64,000 bases of DNA from CAZWDO01 sp964632485 [NCBI: uncultured bacterium] (GTDB lineage: Bacteria > JAGOEH01): NCBI GenBank assembly GCA_964632485.1, contig CAZWDO010000012.1:11568-75567 (forward strand), written 5' to 3'. The first letter of the stretch is position 1. Each line of letters begins with the position of its first letter. Below, one piece after another: positions 7,792 through 17,700 of the stretch. A model generated the notes under the pieces. It was not told the DNA's origin, ran no database searches, and was given only the letters and a program-made list of their open reading frames with translations. Made by a program: the position numbers and the translations under genes.

Positions 7792-8786
7792 AAAAAGTTG
7801 TAGCGGGTGGAATCGGTTTCCTGGTTTTGAACCTATTCTTGCTTCTGTTTTGGGTGAATCGTGAATTTCAATATAAAAATTTAGAATTAGTTTATCCTGC
7901 CAGATTAGAAATTTATTCTGGAATGAAATTGAATGAAGTATTGCATCTACTGGCCCAAAAAAAAATAATTCGTCATGAGTGGTTATACCGCATTTATTTA
8001 AAAGTGAAACCTATCACAATTATTGCAGGCGAATATAGTTTGGAATCGCCGCTCACAGGCTTGGGGATATTAAATTTAATGCAAAATGGCAGAGTCCAAT
8101 TTGAAAAAATTACCATTGCAGAAGGTTTGCGGTTACGGGCAATATTCCAACTGTTGGCGATGAGATTGCAGATTCCTGAAGATGTTTTTTGGAATCTTGA
8201 GAAAAACATACAGGATTTTGCTAAGCCTAACGATTTGCCCATGGAATCGTTTGAAGGATATTTATTCCCCGAAACTTATTATTTCGCTAAATATTGTACG
8301 GCAGAAACGGCGCTGAAAACAATGGTGGCGCTATTCTGGGAAAAAATGATGCCCCTTTGGGAAAACAGGCCTTCCGATTACCCTTATACATTTCAAGAAT
8401 CCCTGATTTTAGCCAGTATAATCGAGAAGGAAACGGCCGTACCTGATGAACGGCGGTTAGTGAGTTCAGTATTCCATAATCGATTGCGAAAACGCATGCG
8501 GCTGGAGGCCTGTCCCACAGTCCAGTATTTGTTTCCAGCAAATAAACGATTGTTATATAAAGATTTGGAAACTGAATCCCCTTATAATACCTATCGCTAT
8601 GAGGGATTTCCCCCAGGGCCCATCTGTTCTCCCGGCGGCGATTCTTTCGCAGCGGCATTGCATCCTGATTCCTCTGATTTTCTCTTTTTTGTCGCTACTC
8701 CTCAAGGAACTCATCTCTTTGCTAAAGATTTAAAACAACATGAAATCAATAGATATAAAACTAAACGCATGAAAAAAACTTTTTAA
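7788..8786 (+). CDS. mltG: Endolytic murein transglycosylase MltG
   Basis: The 332-residue protein has a single N-terminal membrane anchor (about 8-24), a LysM-like region (EIYSGMKLNEVLHLLAQKKII), and the YceG/MltG catalytic domain. The active-site Glu lies in SIIEKE (Glu213). Further family blocks are EGYLFPETYYF, VFHNRLRKRMRLEACPTVQY and the C-terminal YNTYRYEGFPPGPICSPG. The enzyme cleaves nascent peptidoglycan glycan strands next to the membrane and sets their length. It overlaps ruvX by 4 nt (ATGA), so translation is probably coupled. The ruvX-mltG pairing is common in bacteria. Confidence 0.95.
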   Translation: MKKVVAGGIGFLVLNLFLLLFWVNREFQYKNLELVYPARLEIYSGMKLNEVLHLLAQKKIIRHEWLYRIYLKVKPITIIAGEYSLESPLTGLGILNLMQNGRVQFEKITIAEGLRLRAIFQLLAMRLQIPEDVFWNLEKNIQDFAKPNDLPMESFEGYLFPETYYFAKYCTAETALKTMVALFWEKMMPLWENRPSDYPYTFQESLILASIIEKETAVPDERRLVSSVFHNRLRKRMRLEACPTVQYLFPANKRLLYKDLETESPYNTYRYEGFPPGPICSPGGDSFAAALHPDSSDFLFFVATPQGTHLFAKDLKQHEINRYKTKRMKKTF

Positions 8787-8803
8787 TATTTTAAGGAGCC
8801 CCT

Positions 8804-10600
8804 ATGAAATTATTGGATTTGTCTTTTCGCCATTCGGTGGCAATTTTTATATTCTTGCTTTTAGCTTTTTTTCTTTCGACAAACTATCTGATGATAAAAC
8901 CCGATTCCTATCAACCCCTCCTTCAGCGGTTAGTTTTTTTGTTCAATGGGCTACTGCTTTTTTTTGTTCTCTGGTTTCATGAAGAAAAAGCGGATAAGCG
9001 CATTGAAAAAGGGTTTTTAGTGATTGCCGGAGTGTTATTTTTTGTGATTTATTTATTAAATTTTTCTCCATTTTTGGCGATTGGGATGGATTCCGGAACT
9101 TATCTAACCCTGGCGAAATCGATGGGTGATGGGCAGGGGTTTCAAATGATTAATGGTCCAACACCCCAACCCCATGTCCTGTACGGATTTGGCTACCCAT
9201 TGATTTTGACGTTAGCATATTGGATTGGGGGATTGAATTTTCCTTTTTTAAATGCGTTGAATGGACTTTTTTTTGCTCTTTTCCTTTGGGGTCTTTATGA
9301 ATATTTTAAAAACCGAAAACTGCCGATTAAATATGTGTGGCTAATTTTGTTGGTTACCGGCACGCATTCTATGATGCATTTTTATGGTTCGATAATAATG
9401 ACTGAAGCCGTTTTTATGGCGTTATCTATTGGGATTTTTATTACTCTGGAGCGATATGAGCATTCACATGAAATGTTTAACCGCTGGTTCTGGGCTCTGC
9501 TTTTATTATTAGTCTATGCTTATATGGTAAAAGCCGTAGCTTTAGGCGCCCTGGCGGCAGTTTTCTTTCATCTCGTTCTCCGCAAACAATCGAAACGGGC
9601 TTGGATTCTGATTGGATTGTTTGTACTGCTCTCACTTCCCTGGGTCATTCGCTGTATGATGATTGATAATCCGGATTCACCGACCTATATGACCTATTTC
9701 AGCAAATTCTTTACTTCTACAGCAGATACAACTACCCTGAATGCCGGGGTAGAAATGACTGACTACTATCGCCAGTCTCTTTTAAATTTTAAATGGGATT
9801 ATCTGCGTACCGCCAGTTTGATATTTTTCTATGGAGAACCCTTTCGTGGCTTTCCGTTCATCAATCTGATCATTCTGGTGTTGATTTTGTCGGTAGTTTT
9901 ATATACGTTCAGGAATCGCGATTTTATGGGGTTTTATGTCATCATGCTTTCATTTGCGGGGATATTGCAATCCGGATTTCATCGTTATTATATTGTTCTT
10001 TTTCCTTTTTTTGTGTATATCATGCTGGATTGCGCGTTATGGATACGAAAAAGGGAGAAGAATTTTGCAGGGCCCCTGGCGCTGTATTTTTTCTTTGCCA
10101 TTATGATCGTTTTTACGTTTAGTAATTTTTCCAGTTTAAGCATGCGCATCAATTTAATGCGAACTTATGGTTTGAATCCCCCGGAATTGCCATTTGCCCA
10201 ACTGGGTGAGGATTGCCGGAATATTTTACCGTCAGGTAGTGTCATCGCTGCCCGAAAAGCGCCGGAATTTTTTTTATTAAGCGGGTATCATTGTGTTTAT
10301 AATATCCCGCTGAATATCATGGCGCCATCACAGTATGATCCAAAATTTTACCTGGCGCTTTTTGAAAATTTTATAAAAAGCCCGGCTGAGTATCTGGTTG
10401 TTGATCAAATGCGCCGGGAATCGGTTGAATATTGGGGCAGTATAGTCAAAGCCAAACCTGAAATTTTCGTGCCAGTTAAAATGGCTGCTGATAAATTTAC
10501 CGGTCTATATAAAGTCAATCGTGAGGGTATGAAGAATTTGGCTGTTGAAATTGCGCAACTATTGGAAGAAGAGAAAGCTAAAACTGGCGGAGAAAACTGA
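8804..10600 (+). CDS. Polytopic GT-C family glycosyltransferase (PMT/ArnT-like, GT39 type)
   Basis: The 598-residue protein has about ten or more hydrophobic segments over residues 10-440 and a soluble C-terminal domain. Its first extracytoplasmic loop carries GMDSGTYLTLAKSMGDGQGF, the acidic-loop motif usual for dolichyl/undecaprenyl-phosphate-sugar-dependent GT-C enzymes. A second acidic spot is TEAVFMAL near residue 203. Such enzymes move a sugar from a polyprenyl carrier to lipid or protein on the outer face of the inner membrane. The acceptor cannot be told from sequence. AAGGAG precedes ATG 8804, and the gene ends at a probable terminator. Confidence 0.8.
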   Translation: MKLLDLSFRHSVAIFIFLLLAFFLSTNYLMIKPDSYQPLLQRLVFLFNGLLLFFVLWFHEEKADKRIEKGFLVIAGVLFFVIYLLNFSPFLAIGMDSGTYLTLAKSMGDGQGFQMINGPTPQPHVLYGFGYPLILTLAYWIGGLNFPFLNALNGLFFALFLWGLYEYFKNRKLPIKYVWLILLVTGTHSMMHFYGSIIMTEAVFMALSIGIFITLERYEHSHEMFNRWFWALLLLLVYAYMVKAVALGALAAVFFHLVLRKQSKRAWILIGLFVLLSLPWVIRCMMIDNPDSPTYMTYFSKFFTSTADTTTLNAGVEMTDYYRQSLLNFKWDYLRTASLIFFYGEPFRGFPFINLIILVLILSVVLYTFRNRDFMGFYVIMLSFAGILQSGFHRYYIVLFPFFVYIMLDCALWIRKREKNFAGPLALYFFFAIMIVFTFSNFSSLSMRINLMRTYGLNPPELPFAQLGEDCRNILPSGSVIAARKAPEFFLLSGYHCVYNIPLNIMAPSQYDPKFYLALFENFIKSPAEYLVVDQMRRESVEYWGSIVKAKPEIFVPVKMAADKFTGLYKVNREGMKNLAVEIAQLLEEEKAKTGGEN

Positions 10601-10630
10601 CTATTAATAGTAGCTGGTTTTCTGTATTTT
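10591..10630. terminator. Hairpin terminator between converging genes
   Basis: AGAAAAC (10591-10597) pairs with GTTTTCT (10617-10623), and the loop contains the palindrome CTATTAATAG. GTATTTTT follows on the plus strand. It overlaps the last codons of the glycosyltransferase gene and lies before the end of the convergent nagZ gene. Confidence 0.5.
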
Positions 10631-10650
10631 TGTTATGCACACGGTTAATT

Positions 10651-11697
10651 TTATTTGAGTATCGTCGGTAACCCTTTATTTTTATAGTTGAGGATGCGCT
10701 GAACTGATTCGTCGATGCAGCTTTGCGGAATTTGACCTTTTATAACCGCATTATGAATAATTTCCAGAGTTTTTTCGGCGATATTTTCATCATATTGTCC
10801 CACATTGGAATAAAGCAGGATATTCACCCCGGCATTGACTGCCTGGAGCACACTCTCTTTCGGTGTAAAATGATGACCGATCGCTCCCATGTTGAGGTCA
10901 TCGGATACGATGAGTCCCTGGAAATTAAGTTCATGGCGGAGTAAGGATTGAAGAATGGGCGCAGATAAGGATGCCGGATAATGGCAATCGAAGCGTCTAT
11001 GCATGATATGGGCTGGCAACACCCCGTCCAGCAGGTTTTCCGTGATCAATACCTTGTATGGTTCTAATTCATCGCTATCCCAGGTTTCGCTGATATCAAC
11101 CTGATCTAAATGACTGTCGGTTGTGGAACTGCCGTGGCCGGGAAAATGCTTGCCTAAAGTGAGAACCCCAAATTGGCGCATACATTCCGCGATGATTCGG
11201 GCATGACGGATAACAACGGCGGCGTTAGCCGAAATTGCCCGTCCGCGGCCTCCAATGACGGGATTGTTCGGGTTCTTGTTTAAATCCAGAACAGGGCTGA
11301 AATTAAAATTAATGCCCAATTTTGCTAATAGCGCCGCCAACCGTGTACTCTGGTCACGTGTGTATTCCAAATTGTCCCGGGTACCAAATTCCTGCGGGGA
11401 TGGAAAGCGCGGGAATCCATATTTTTCTTTCAAACGAATCACTTCCCCACCCTCGGCATCTATGGCAATAAAGAGCGGAATATCTGCCAGGGATTGTAAA
11501 TCGTGAGTTAATTCGCATACCTGATCGATTGATGATATGTTACCCAGTGTTTCTCCCATTGGCGATTCGTTGTCCGTAAGCCAGACATTGCCCAACTTCA
11601 GCCGTTCAATCGCTCGGACAATCGGGGTTTTCCCGTTCAAATGGGTTCCGCGAAATCCGATCATTATCATCTGGGCAATTTTTTCTTCCAAGCGCAT
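10651..11697 (-). CDS. nagZ: Beta-N-acetylhexosaminidase, glycoside hydrolase family 3 (NagZ-like)
   Basis: The 348-residue protein is a single GH3 TIM-barrel domain, the length usual for NagZ. It carries the NagZ-specific loop KHFPGHGSSTTDSH (183-196) with catalytic His196. The nucleophile motif IVSDDLNMGAI places the nucleophile at about Asp266. NagZ releases N-acetylglucosamine from anhydromuropeptides during wall recycling. I see no signal peptide, so the enzyme is probably cytosolic. AAAAGGAGGGTCC precedes the ATG at 11697. It lies 13 nt downstream of the 1697-residue secreted protein, possibly by read-through rather than shared function. Confidence 0.93.
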   Translation of the reverse strand: MRLEEKIAQMIMIGFRGTHLNGKTPIVRAIERLKLGNVWLTDNESPMGETLGNISSIDQVCELTHDLQSLADIPLFIAIDAEGGEVIRLKEKYGFPRFPSPQEFGTRDNLEYTRDQSTRLAALLAKLGINFNFSPVLDLNKNPNNPVIGGRGRAISANAAVVIRHARIIAECMRQFGVLTLGKHFPGHGSSTTDSHLDQVDISETWDSDELEPYKVLITENLLDGVLPAHIMHRRFDCHYPASLSAPILQSLLRHELNFQGLIVSDDLNMGAIGHHFTPKESVLQAVNAGVNILLYSNVGQYDENIAEKTLEIIHNAVIKGQIPQSCIDESVQRILNYKNKGLPTILK

Positions 11698-11710
11698 GGA
11701 CCCTCCTTTT

Positions 11711-14700
11711 CTATTTCAACAGCGCCATTTTCCGGATTATACTATGTCCCTGTCGATCCCGTAAGCTGTAGAGAAATATACCGGCGGGATAGCCGTTCAT
11801 ATCTAATACTTTTTTCAAAATTGTATTGGGCTGTAACTCAAATTCTTCTCTCAAAATCTGATTTCCCAAAAGATCATAGATACAAAATATCATCGTTCCA
11901 CCAATTTTTGAGCTCATTTCGATCAGAGTTGTCGGATTGAAGGGGTTGGGGTAGTTCTGGCTTAAATAAAGGGGATTCGAGAATGGCAGGTTGGATGATG
12001 CTTCTACTGAAACGATAATATTGCTAGCGGCTTCGGAACTGATATTTCCAGACAGATCAATCGATTTTAACAGGTATTGATATGTTTGATGCGGCTCAAC
12101 GTCCTCGTCGATTAACCAGTTATTCAAATATTGATTGAAGTAAAGAGTTGTTTCGGGAACATCGGGTTGGATGCGCCAGATACTGTAATGTGAAAAATCG
12201 GTTTCTGAATTGTTCAACCACTGGATCAGAATAGCCGATAGAGAATCGACGTATCCGGCGGAGATCCCAGTAGGCGGGGCTGGCGGAGTCAGGTCCGGTT
12301 CGGTAAAGGTTTGTGTAAACAATGTGGTTTCTATAATAGCTTCTTCTGTTGTCAGCGAATAGATGTGAATACGGTAGTTCGTTCCCGAAGCGAGTTGATT
12401 CAATAGCAGATCATGATCTCGCGTTAGTTTTTGATCACTAATGATTATCGGGTCTTCCCAAGTTCCGTTATGATCAGCTTGATATTCCGCAAACGAAGAG
12501 GATAACTCATTGGTTTCCCAGGCGATTCTGATTAACTGGTTGTTGCGATAGGTAATAACCGGTAAAGAGGCAAATTGCAATGCGCTGGGTTCCCCGGCGG
12601 CGGCGCTGAGGGAATCAATGGAACCTTGATAGACTAAGTTGCTGAAATAATCTGCCGACTGGAGTTGATAAAAGAGTGTCACATCTTCCGGCAGGTTGTT
12701 CATAACAAGGATATGGTCTCTGATAAGATCGTAATTGGCAAAAATGAAGGGAGTATTGAATGGGTAACGGCTCTCGGTGAGAGAACGAGAATCGCAGCCG
12801 ATATCCGTTTGCCAGGAGAATACTGCGTACTGCGCGGTATGGAAAGAGGTGACGGCGCTGGTGATTGTGGCATTAACGATGGAACCGCTTTTACGTGTAC
12901 GAATTTGCAGGGGCAGTTCCGGGCGCTGTTCATTACCGCTCAGATCGCTGACTGACGTAAAAATCCGGTAAGATTGTAAGGGTTCCAATCCTCCGATAAC
13001 CAGTGTTTGCTGCGCTCGATATTCGTCTTTATCGATCACTTTTAAAAGTTCGTTACTGGTATTGAACAATTCGATTCGATATCGCGCTGCTTCATCTGTT
13101 TTCCAATTGATGATGACCAAAGAATCGTAAACTGTAAGAGGGAGTGGTACTTGTGTAAAAGCAGGAGGTAGAGTGTCACTTTGGGTGTTGGTAGTGAAGC
13201 TGTTGTTGCCGCCGCCCGGGGGCTGCAAGCCGGCTTTGGCCAGCAATGAGGCTTCGCCTTTCCAACTGCCACTATTTCCGGCCGGATCGGAGAATTCAAG
13301 TTCGAATTGGTAGCGTGTTCCCGAGTGTAGCTGAGTAAGAATGAAAGAATGGATTTTCTGAAACGCAGTATGCTGCAAATATTCCGTGTTCATTGTCTGG
13401 GGTGTGGGCGTGAGGCTCAAAGTGGCTTGGCAGGCCTCGTCCACCCCAAAGAGGATTTCCGCCCGGTTGTCGCTCACGGTCGCATAGGGACCCCAAACGA
13501 CAATGGGTGGAAGCGTATCCGCATTTGACAGGGTCCGGAATTCATACCGTACTGTTTCAAAATGATAACTGTTATCTGCTTGTTGCCAGTATCCTATGCG
13601 GAATTGATAAAGTCGATTCGCTATCAGGTTGGTTATTGTAAATAAATGGCTAGTATGCGCGCTATCTTCTTTTAGGGTAATACTGTCAGCGGGATTTAAG
13701 GTATTTAGGCGTATTGCTCCATGTAGATTATAGGGTGAGAAAAAACTGATAATGGCCTGGTTTTGGCCAATATACAGGATTTGGGGTTTTTCATATAATC
13801 GGTTAGAGTCAAGGGGTTCTTTTGAAAGAGTGGTAAAGGTGAACGCAGTTGAACTGTCAATAGGCGTTGAATTTAGATAAAAATGAATGCGGTATTCATA
13901 CTCGGCATGGAGGGCTAATCCGTTCAATTCCGAGTAATGTTGCAGTGTGTTTCCCCCTGCTGGTAGAATATCCCAGGATGATGGATTTTGGAGGGTTCTT
14001 AAGGCTATCTGGCAGGAAATGGGCAGATCGGTTTGCCAGTCAATGCGGCATGATTGATCGGTCTGGGAAGAAATTACGGGGTATTGCGTGAAACTTGCCG
14101 GATAGACCAGGGAAAAGGGAGGTGAACGGAAGATTTTGTCGGGGTATTGGATTGAGGCTAATGTCAAATAGACCGTATCGCGCACTACGAGGGGCGTTGT
14201 CCAGTCGTAGTACCCAGTATCCTTGAGCGAGTCATCGATGAGTATATAAGACAAGCCTTTATCTAAGGAAACGCGTAAAACCAGATCCGAAGTTGGACCC
14301 TGGCTTTGCCAACGGATACGATGCATCTGACCCGCCAACCAGTCTGAACTGTCGCCGGGTTCTACAAACTCAAAAAGAAGAGTGTCGCCGATAGTGAACG
14401 CGCTGTCGCTATAATCAAAAACGTTCTCTTCATTTCCGGTTTCGGTTATTTTAATATAGGCTTGCTCATAGGCAATGTCCGGCGCGTTCCAGGAGTATTC
14501 TGAATTGTCGGCCGGCCATGCAAGTGTGATGGGTGTACACATGGCGTTACTGTCATTGGAATTACATAAATAAATATTGACTGAATCCATCAAGCCTGTA
14601 TAGGCCCAACTGATAGTGGATGGTTGATTGCGGAAAAGCCATTCGCCGCCATTGGGCTCAAGTACTGTGAGCGTTTTAATTTCATGGATTGCAAACGGCG

Positions 14701-16804
14701 CGTTGCTTGTATCGAAGTAAACCAGTGTATCGGGCAGCATGGCGATTTTAATGAAGCAATTGTCGCTATTGACACCAGAAGGCGTCAGCCAGGAGATGGT
14801 ATCGAGGCTGAGAGCTTGTAGTAATTTATTCCTTGATTGGATCGCTTGCCAGTTTGTGCCATTATCCAGGGAATAACGATAGATAAGATTGGCGCTATTA
14901 GCTTCATAGATCAGCGGACAAGTCGCGCCGGCGGCCAGAATTTCACCACCATTTGGCGCGATGATCTTCAGATAGGGCGAAACTGTCAGATTAACGGTTA
15001 CAATAACCGAATCAACGGTTTGATTGTTTGCTCGGGCGCGGAATATAATACGTTTGACATGGTTGCCGGGTAAAAGATTCTTAGCGTCGTAAGTCAGAAT
15101 TGTATTGTCCTGGCTGTTCATGCTTAAAATACCGGATATTTTATTTAACGTCAATCCCGTTTCAATTTCCGCATCCCAGTTCATGCCTGTGTTGCTGTGA
15201 TTGAACACCGTTAGCACTGCCGCCGTCCGATCGGCAGAGAGGTCCGTTGAAGTGGGCGTAACTTCAATATCCCAGCGAAGAGGAATGGAAAGACTTACCT
15301 GGATTGAAGTTGTTTGCTGCGCCTGCAATGCGTTGGCGAAATTTTTAATCAGTCCATTCGGATTACTGGCTTCCTGATAATTGACGGTGGCTGTTCCCTG
15401 ATGGGTCCCCCCGGGAAGACCGGTTGGATCGGCATTGATATTCAATTGCGTTTGGTAATCCGGGGAAACCGGGCCGGTTATAGGTGTTCCTGAGAAATCA
15501 AGCCAGGAATTGCTGGGGTCAGTAGTGAGGTTGAGTATTTCAAGAGGAACATTCCCCGTGTTGGTCATTGTGAACCATTGGTCAAGATTGTCTGGATCGG
15601 AAAGATTTACCTGATGATAAAACGGGGTAAATTCCGGATGGGAACTGACCTGCCACAAAATGTTCACATAAGTCGTTTGGCTTGCGCCGTTGATCCAAAC
15701 AGTTCCTTCATAGGTTCCGGGAGTATAATTTTTTCGTTGAGGATCGGTCGAGACGGTAACATTTGCGGATTGGCCGGCTTGAAGTGTGGTTGAGACCGGA
15801 CTGATATTTTGAATCCAGGTATCGGTGGATGAAAAGCTAAGCGTTACCGGATTGTCCCCTGTGTTAGTAATTGTAAAAATACCTGAGTTGTACGGCTCAT
15901 TGACTAAAAGTGGGTTGGGATCAATGTTGATTCCGCTACTTGCCGGGGGTGTATAATTGATAATAAGCTGAGTATAATAGGCGGAGTTATTATTGGGTAT
16001 ATATACATAGGAATATGAGTTCATGGGATTGCCGTCACTGCAGTAGAGGACGTCATCCTGAGATCGGGTGATGAATTTATTGGTGACGCCGGGAGTGATG
16101 GCGTTAGGATTGATAGTTACCTGATGAGGTCCATTGGGGACATCGGGATGCTGTTCGGTGGAAAACGATTGTTGCCCGGCCAATAATCCTGATTGGGCGA
16201 AATCCTGAGGGTTTACTCCGCTGGTAGCTGAGACATTTTCATAAAAATTTAACGTCGTGTTAGCTGTTACGGAAGTTGACCAAAACCTTAAAAAAGCGGA
16301 AATAATGGTGGAGCCAAGAGGGATGCCGCTTAGATCGAATTGTATTATCCCGCGATAGATGGAGGGACCGGCAGTGGGGGAGCTAAAATAACCGCCGCCG
16401 ATTTCACTCCCGGTCCATGTATCCGGACAGGGTATCTGGCAGGGGTTTTCAGGATTTGATCCGCGGGTTCCGGAATACGATGCGCTTAGGGTAGCGGTGA
16501 AGATATCATAGTTTCGAAGCCCTGACAGAGGCGCATCATTATCAGATGAGTTTTTCCCCGGGCCTCTATTAGCTGAATGCGAGAGAATAACAATAATATT
16601 CGAGGGTGCGTGTTCTCTTGCCGTTTTATAATCCTCTCCGTTAAATACTAATAATGTATCACCCGGCATCGCTACGTCCAGTGCGTTTGTTAAGTGTTCG
16701 AAATCGGCATTCCTGTCCTGTGAATCTAATCGGATCGTTTCCGCCCAAATTAAATTAAACATACTGTATAGTATGATTCCAAAGATCAAATAAAATTTTT
16801 TCAT
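11711..16804 (-). CDS. Giant modular secreted protein with T9SS type A sorting domain
   Basis: The 1697-residue protein starts with a signal peptide (about 1-21). Residues ~135-285 resemble a DNRLRE domain (GIIQFDLSGIP, then FLRFWSTS). Three BACON/Ig-like beta modules follow (about 290-385, 390-505, 510-608), then three repeats of the PNGGE type at ~617, ~715 and ~820. Many fibronectin III-like modules complete the body. The last ~90 residues are a T9SS sorting domain (SQNYPNPFNPTT and terminal KMALLK), removed or replaced by a surface anchor in known systems. No catalytic motif was found, so an adhesive or structural surface role is likely but unproven. GGAAAGGAGCC precedes the ATG. Confidence 0.85.
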   Translation of the reverse strand: MKKFYLIFGIILYSMFNLIWAETIRLDSQDRNADFEHLTNALDVAMPGDTLLVFNGEDYKTAREHAPSNIIVILSHSANRGPGKNSSDNDAPLSGLRNYDIFTATLSASYSGTRGSNPENPCQIPCPDTWTGSEIGGGYFSSPTAGPSIYRGIIQFDLSGIPLGSTIISAFLRFWSTSVTANTTLNFYENVSATSGVNPQDFAQSGLLAGQQSFSTEQHPDVPNGPHQVTINPNAITPGVTNKFITRSQDDVLYCSDGNPMNSYSYVYIPNNNSAYYTQLIINYTPPASSGINIDPNPLLVNEPYNSGIFTITNTGDNPVTLSFSSTDTWIQNISPVSTTLQAGQSANVTVSTDPQRKNYTPGTYEGTVWINGASQTTYVNILWQVSSHPEFTPFYHQVNLSDPDNLDQWFTMTNTGNVPLEILNLTTDPSNSWLDFSGTPITGPVSPDYQTQLNINADPTGLPGGTHQGTATVNYQEASNPNGLIKNFANALQAQQTTSIQVSLSIPLRWDIEVTPTSTDLSADRTAAVLTVFNHSNTGMNWDAEIETGLTLNKISGILSMNSQDNTILTYDAKNLLPGNHVKRIIFRARANNQTVDSVIVTVNLTVSPYLKIIAPNGGEILAAGATCPLIYEANSANLIYRYSLDNGTNWQAIQSRNKLLQALSLDTISWLTPSGVNSDNCFIKIAMLPDTLVYFDTSNAPFAIHEIKTLTVLEPNGGEWLFRNQPSTISWAYTGLMDSVNIYLCNSNDSNAMCTPITLAWPADNSEYSWNAPDIAYEQAYIKITETGNEENVFDYSDSAFTIGDTLLFEFVEPGDSSDWLAGQMHRIRWQSQGPTSDLVLRVSLDKGLSYILIDDSLKDTGYYDWTTPLVVRDTVYLTLASIQYPDKIFRSPPFSLVYPASFTQYPVISSQTDQSCRIDWQTDLPISCQIALRTLQNPSSWDILPAGGNTLQHYSELNGLALHAEYEYRIHFYLNSTPIDSSTAFTFTTLSKEPLDSNRLYEKPQILYIGQNQAIISFFSPYNLHGAIRLNTLNPADSITLKEDSAHTSHLFTITNLIANRLYQFRIGYWQQADNSYHFETVRYEFRTLSNADTLPPIVVWGPYATVSDNRAEILFGVDEACQATLSLTPTPQTMNTEYLQHTAFQKIHSFILTQLHSGTRYQFELEFSDPAGNSGSWKGEASLLAKAGLQPPGGGNNSFTTNTQSDTLPPAFTQVPLPLTVYDSLVIINWKTDEAARYRIELFNTSNELLKVIDKDEYRAQQTLVIGGLEPLQSYRIFTSVSDLSGNEQRPELPLQIRTRKSGSIVNATITSAVTSFHTAQYAVFSWQTDIGCDSRSLTESRYPFNTPFIFANYDLIRDHILVMNNLPEDVTLFYQLQSADYFSNLVYQGSIDSLSAAAGEPSALQFASLPVITYRNNQLIRIAWETNELSSSFAEYQADHNGTWEDPIIISDQKLTRDHDLLLNQLASGTNYRIHIYSLTTEEAIIETTLFTQTFTEPDLTPPAPPTGISAGYVDSLSAILIQWLNNSETDFSHYSIWRIQPDVPETTLYFNQYLNNWLIDEDVEPHQTYQYLLKSIDLSGNISSEAASNIIVSVEASSNLPFSNPLYLSQNYPNPFNPTTLIEMSSKIGGTMIFCIYDLLGNQILREEFELQPNTILKKVLDMNGYPAGIFLYSLRDRQGHSIIRKMALLK

Positions 16805-16838
16805 GATTGGCTCCTTTCCTTATCGGGTATCTATTCTT

Positions 16839-16866
16839 AAAGTAATCAAAAAAAAAGAATTGTCAA
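16839..16866 (-). promoter_or_regulatory. Promoter for the 1697-residue T9SS cargo gene
   Basis: On the minus strand TTGACA (16861-16866) is followed after 16 bp by TACTTT (16839-16844), about 35 nt upstream of the ATG at 16804. The -35 matches perfectly and the -10 is moderate. Confidence 0.55.
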
Positions 16867-16947
16867 TATTTTTTTACTTTCTATTTTTAGGTTATTGTTT
16901 ATCGATTTATATTTTTCCGTATCTCGATAGCTGTTGGAAAGAGCGGC

Positions 16948-17694
16948 TTAAAAGATTCGCCGCCAAATATAGGTTATGAGGCTGGTATGGTAATAATTTA
17001 ATTTTTTAGTGAATGTCTTGCTACTGGTATTCTGACGATGAACAGCCTGGATGTGGGGTAAAAAGAAAATTTGCCATCCCTGCCGTTTGAGTCGCAGGCA
17101 TAATTCAACATCTTCAAAATACATGAAAAAAAAATTGGAAAAAAGTTGGGAAGAAAACAGTGTGGATCGTCGAATCATCATTGCAGCTCCGGAAACCCAG
17201 CCGGTTGGATGGATTGTACAGGGTAGCCAATTGTGCATATCGCGTTTTACTATCATCCACTTCAATTTGCGTAAAACTAAATAGGGCAGCGTCGGTAATG
17301 CTCCATAGGAAAAGCGCTGAGGCGTCTTTTGTGGGTCGAGTAGCGCCATCCCGCTGACTGCGCAGCGGCTATGCTTTCGCATGAAGTTCAATTGCCGTTG
17401 AATCGCCCTTTCCATGGGAAAACAATCACTATTGAGCAACAGTAGATACTCGCCATGGGCTTTTTTAAATCCCTGGTTGCAGGCTCTGGCGAAGCCTATA
17501 TTTTTTTGATTGATAATCAGTTGGGTTTGGTTTTGTTTGATCCATGGCAATTCTTCGTTTAATTCACCTGATCCGTTATCCACTACGATCAATTCCCAGT
17601 TTATTCCTGCTAATTGATGCGCAAGCTGAGGGATCAATTGCTGAAGATTATCTAATTGATAATAGTTCACAATAATAATGCTAAGTTTTGGCAT
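16948..17694 (-). CDS. Glycosyltransferase family 2 (rhamnosyltransferase-like)
   Basis: The 248-residue GT-A enzyme begins MPKLSIIIVNYYQLDNLQQL. Nucleotide-sugar motifs are VVDNGSG, NIGFARACNQGF and the metal-binding LLLNSDCF. A later FFMYFEDVELCLRLKRQGW block holds the probable catalytic ED pair. This pattern is that of GT2 rhamnosyl- or other sugar transferases in O-antigen and exopolysaccharide clusters. It follows the GT4 gene after 6 nt without its own clear Shine-Dalgarno site, so translational coupling is likely. It is the last gene of the minus-strand glycan cluster. Confidence 0.9.
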   Translation of the reverse strand: MPKLSIIIVNYYQLDNLQQLIPQLAHQLAGINWELIVVDNGSGELNEELPWIKQNQTQLIINQKNIGFARACNQGFKKAHGEYLLLLNSDCFPMERAIQRQLNFMRKHSRCAVSGMALLDPQKTPQRFSYGALPTLPYLVLRKLKWMIVKRDMHNWLPCTIHPTGWVSGAAMMIRRSTLFSSQLFSNFFFMYFEDVELCLRLKRQGWQIFFLPHIQAVHRQNTSSKTFTKKLNYYHTSLITYIWRRIF

Positions 17695-17700
17695 TTTGTA

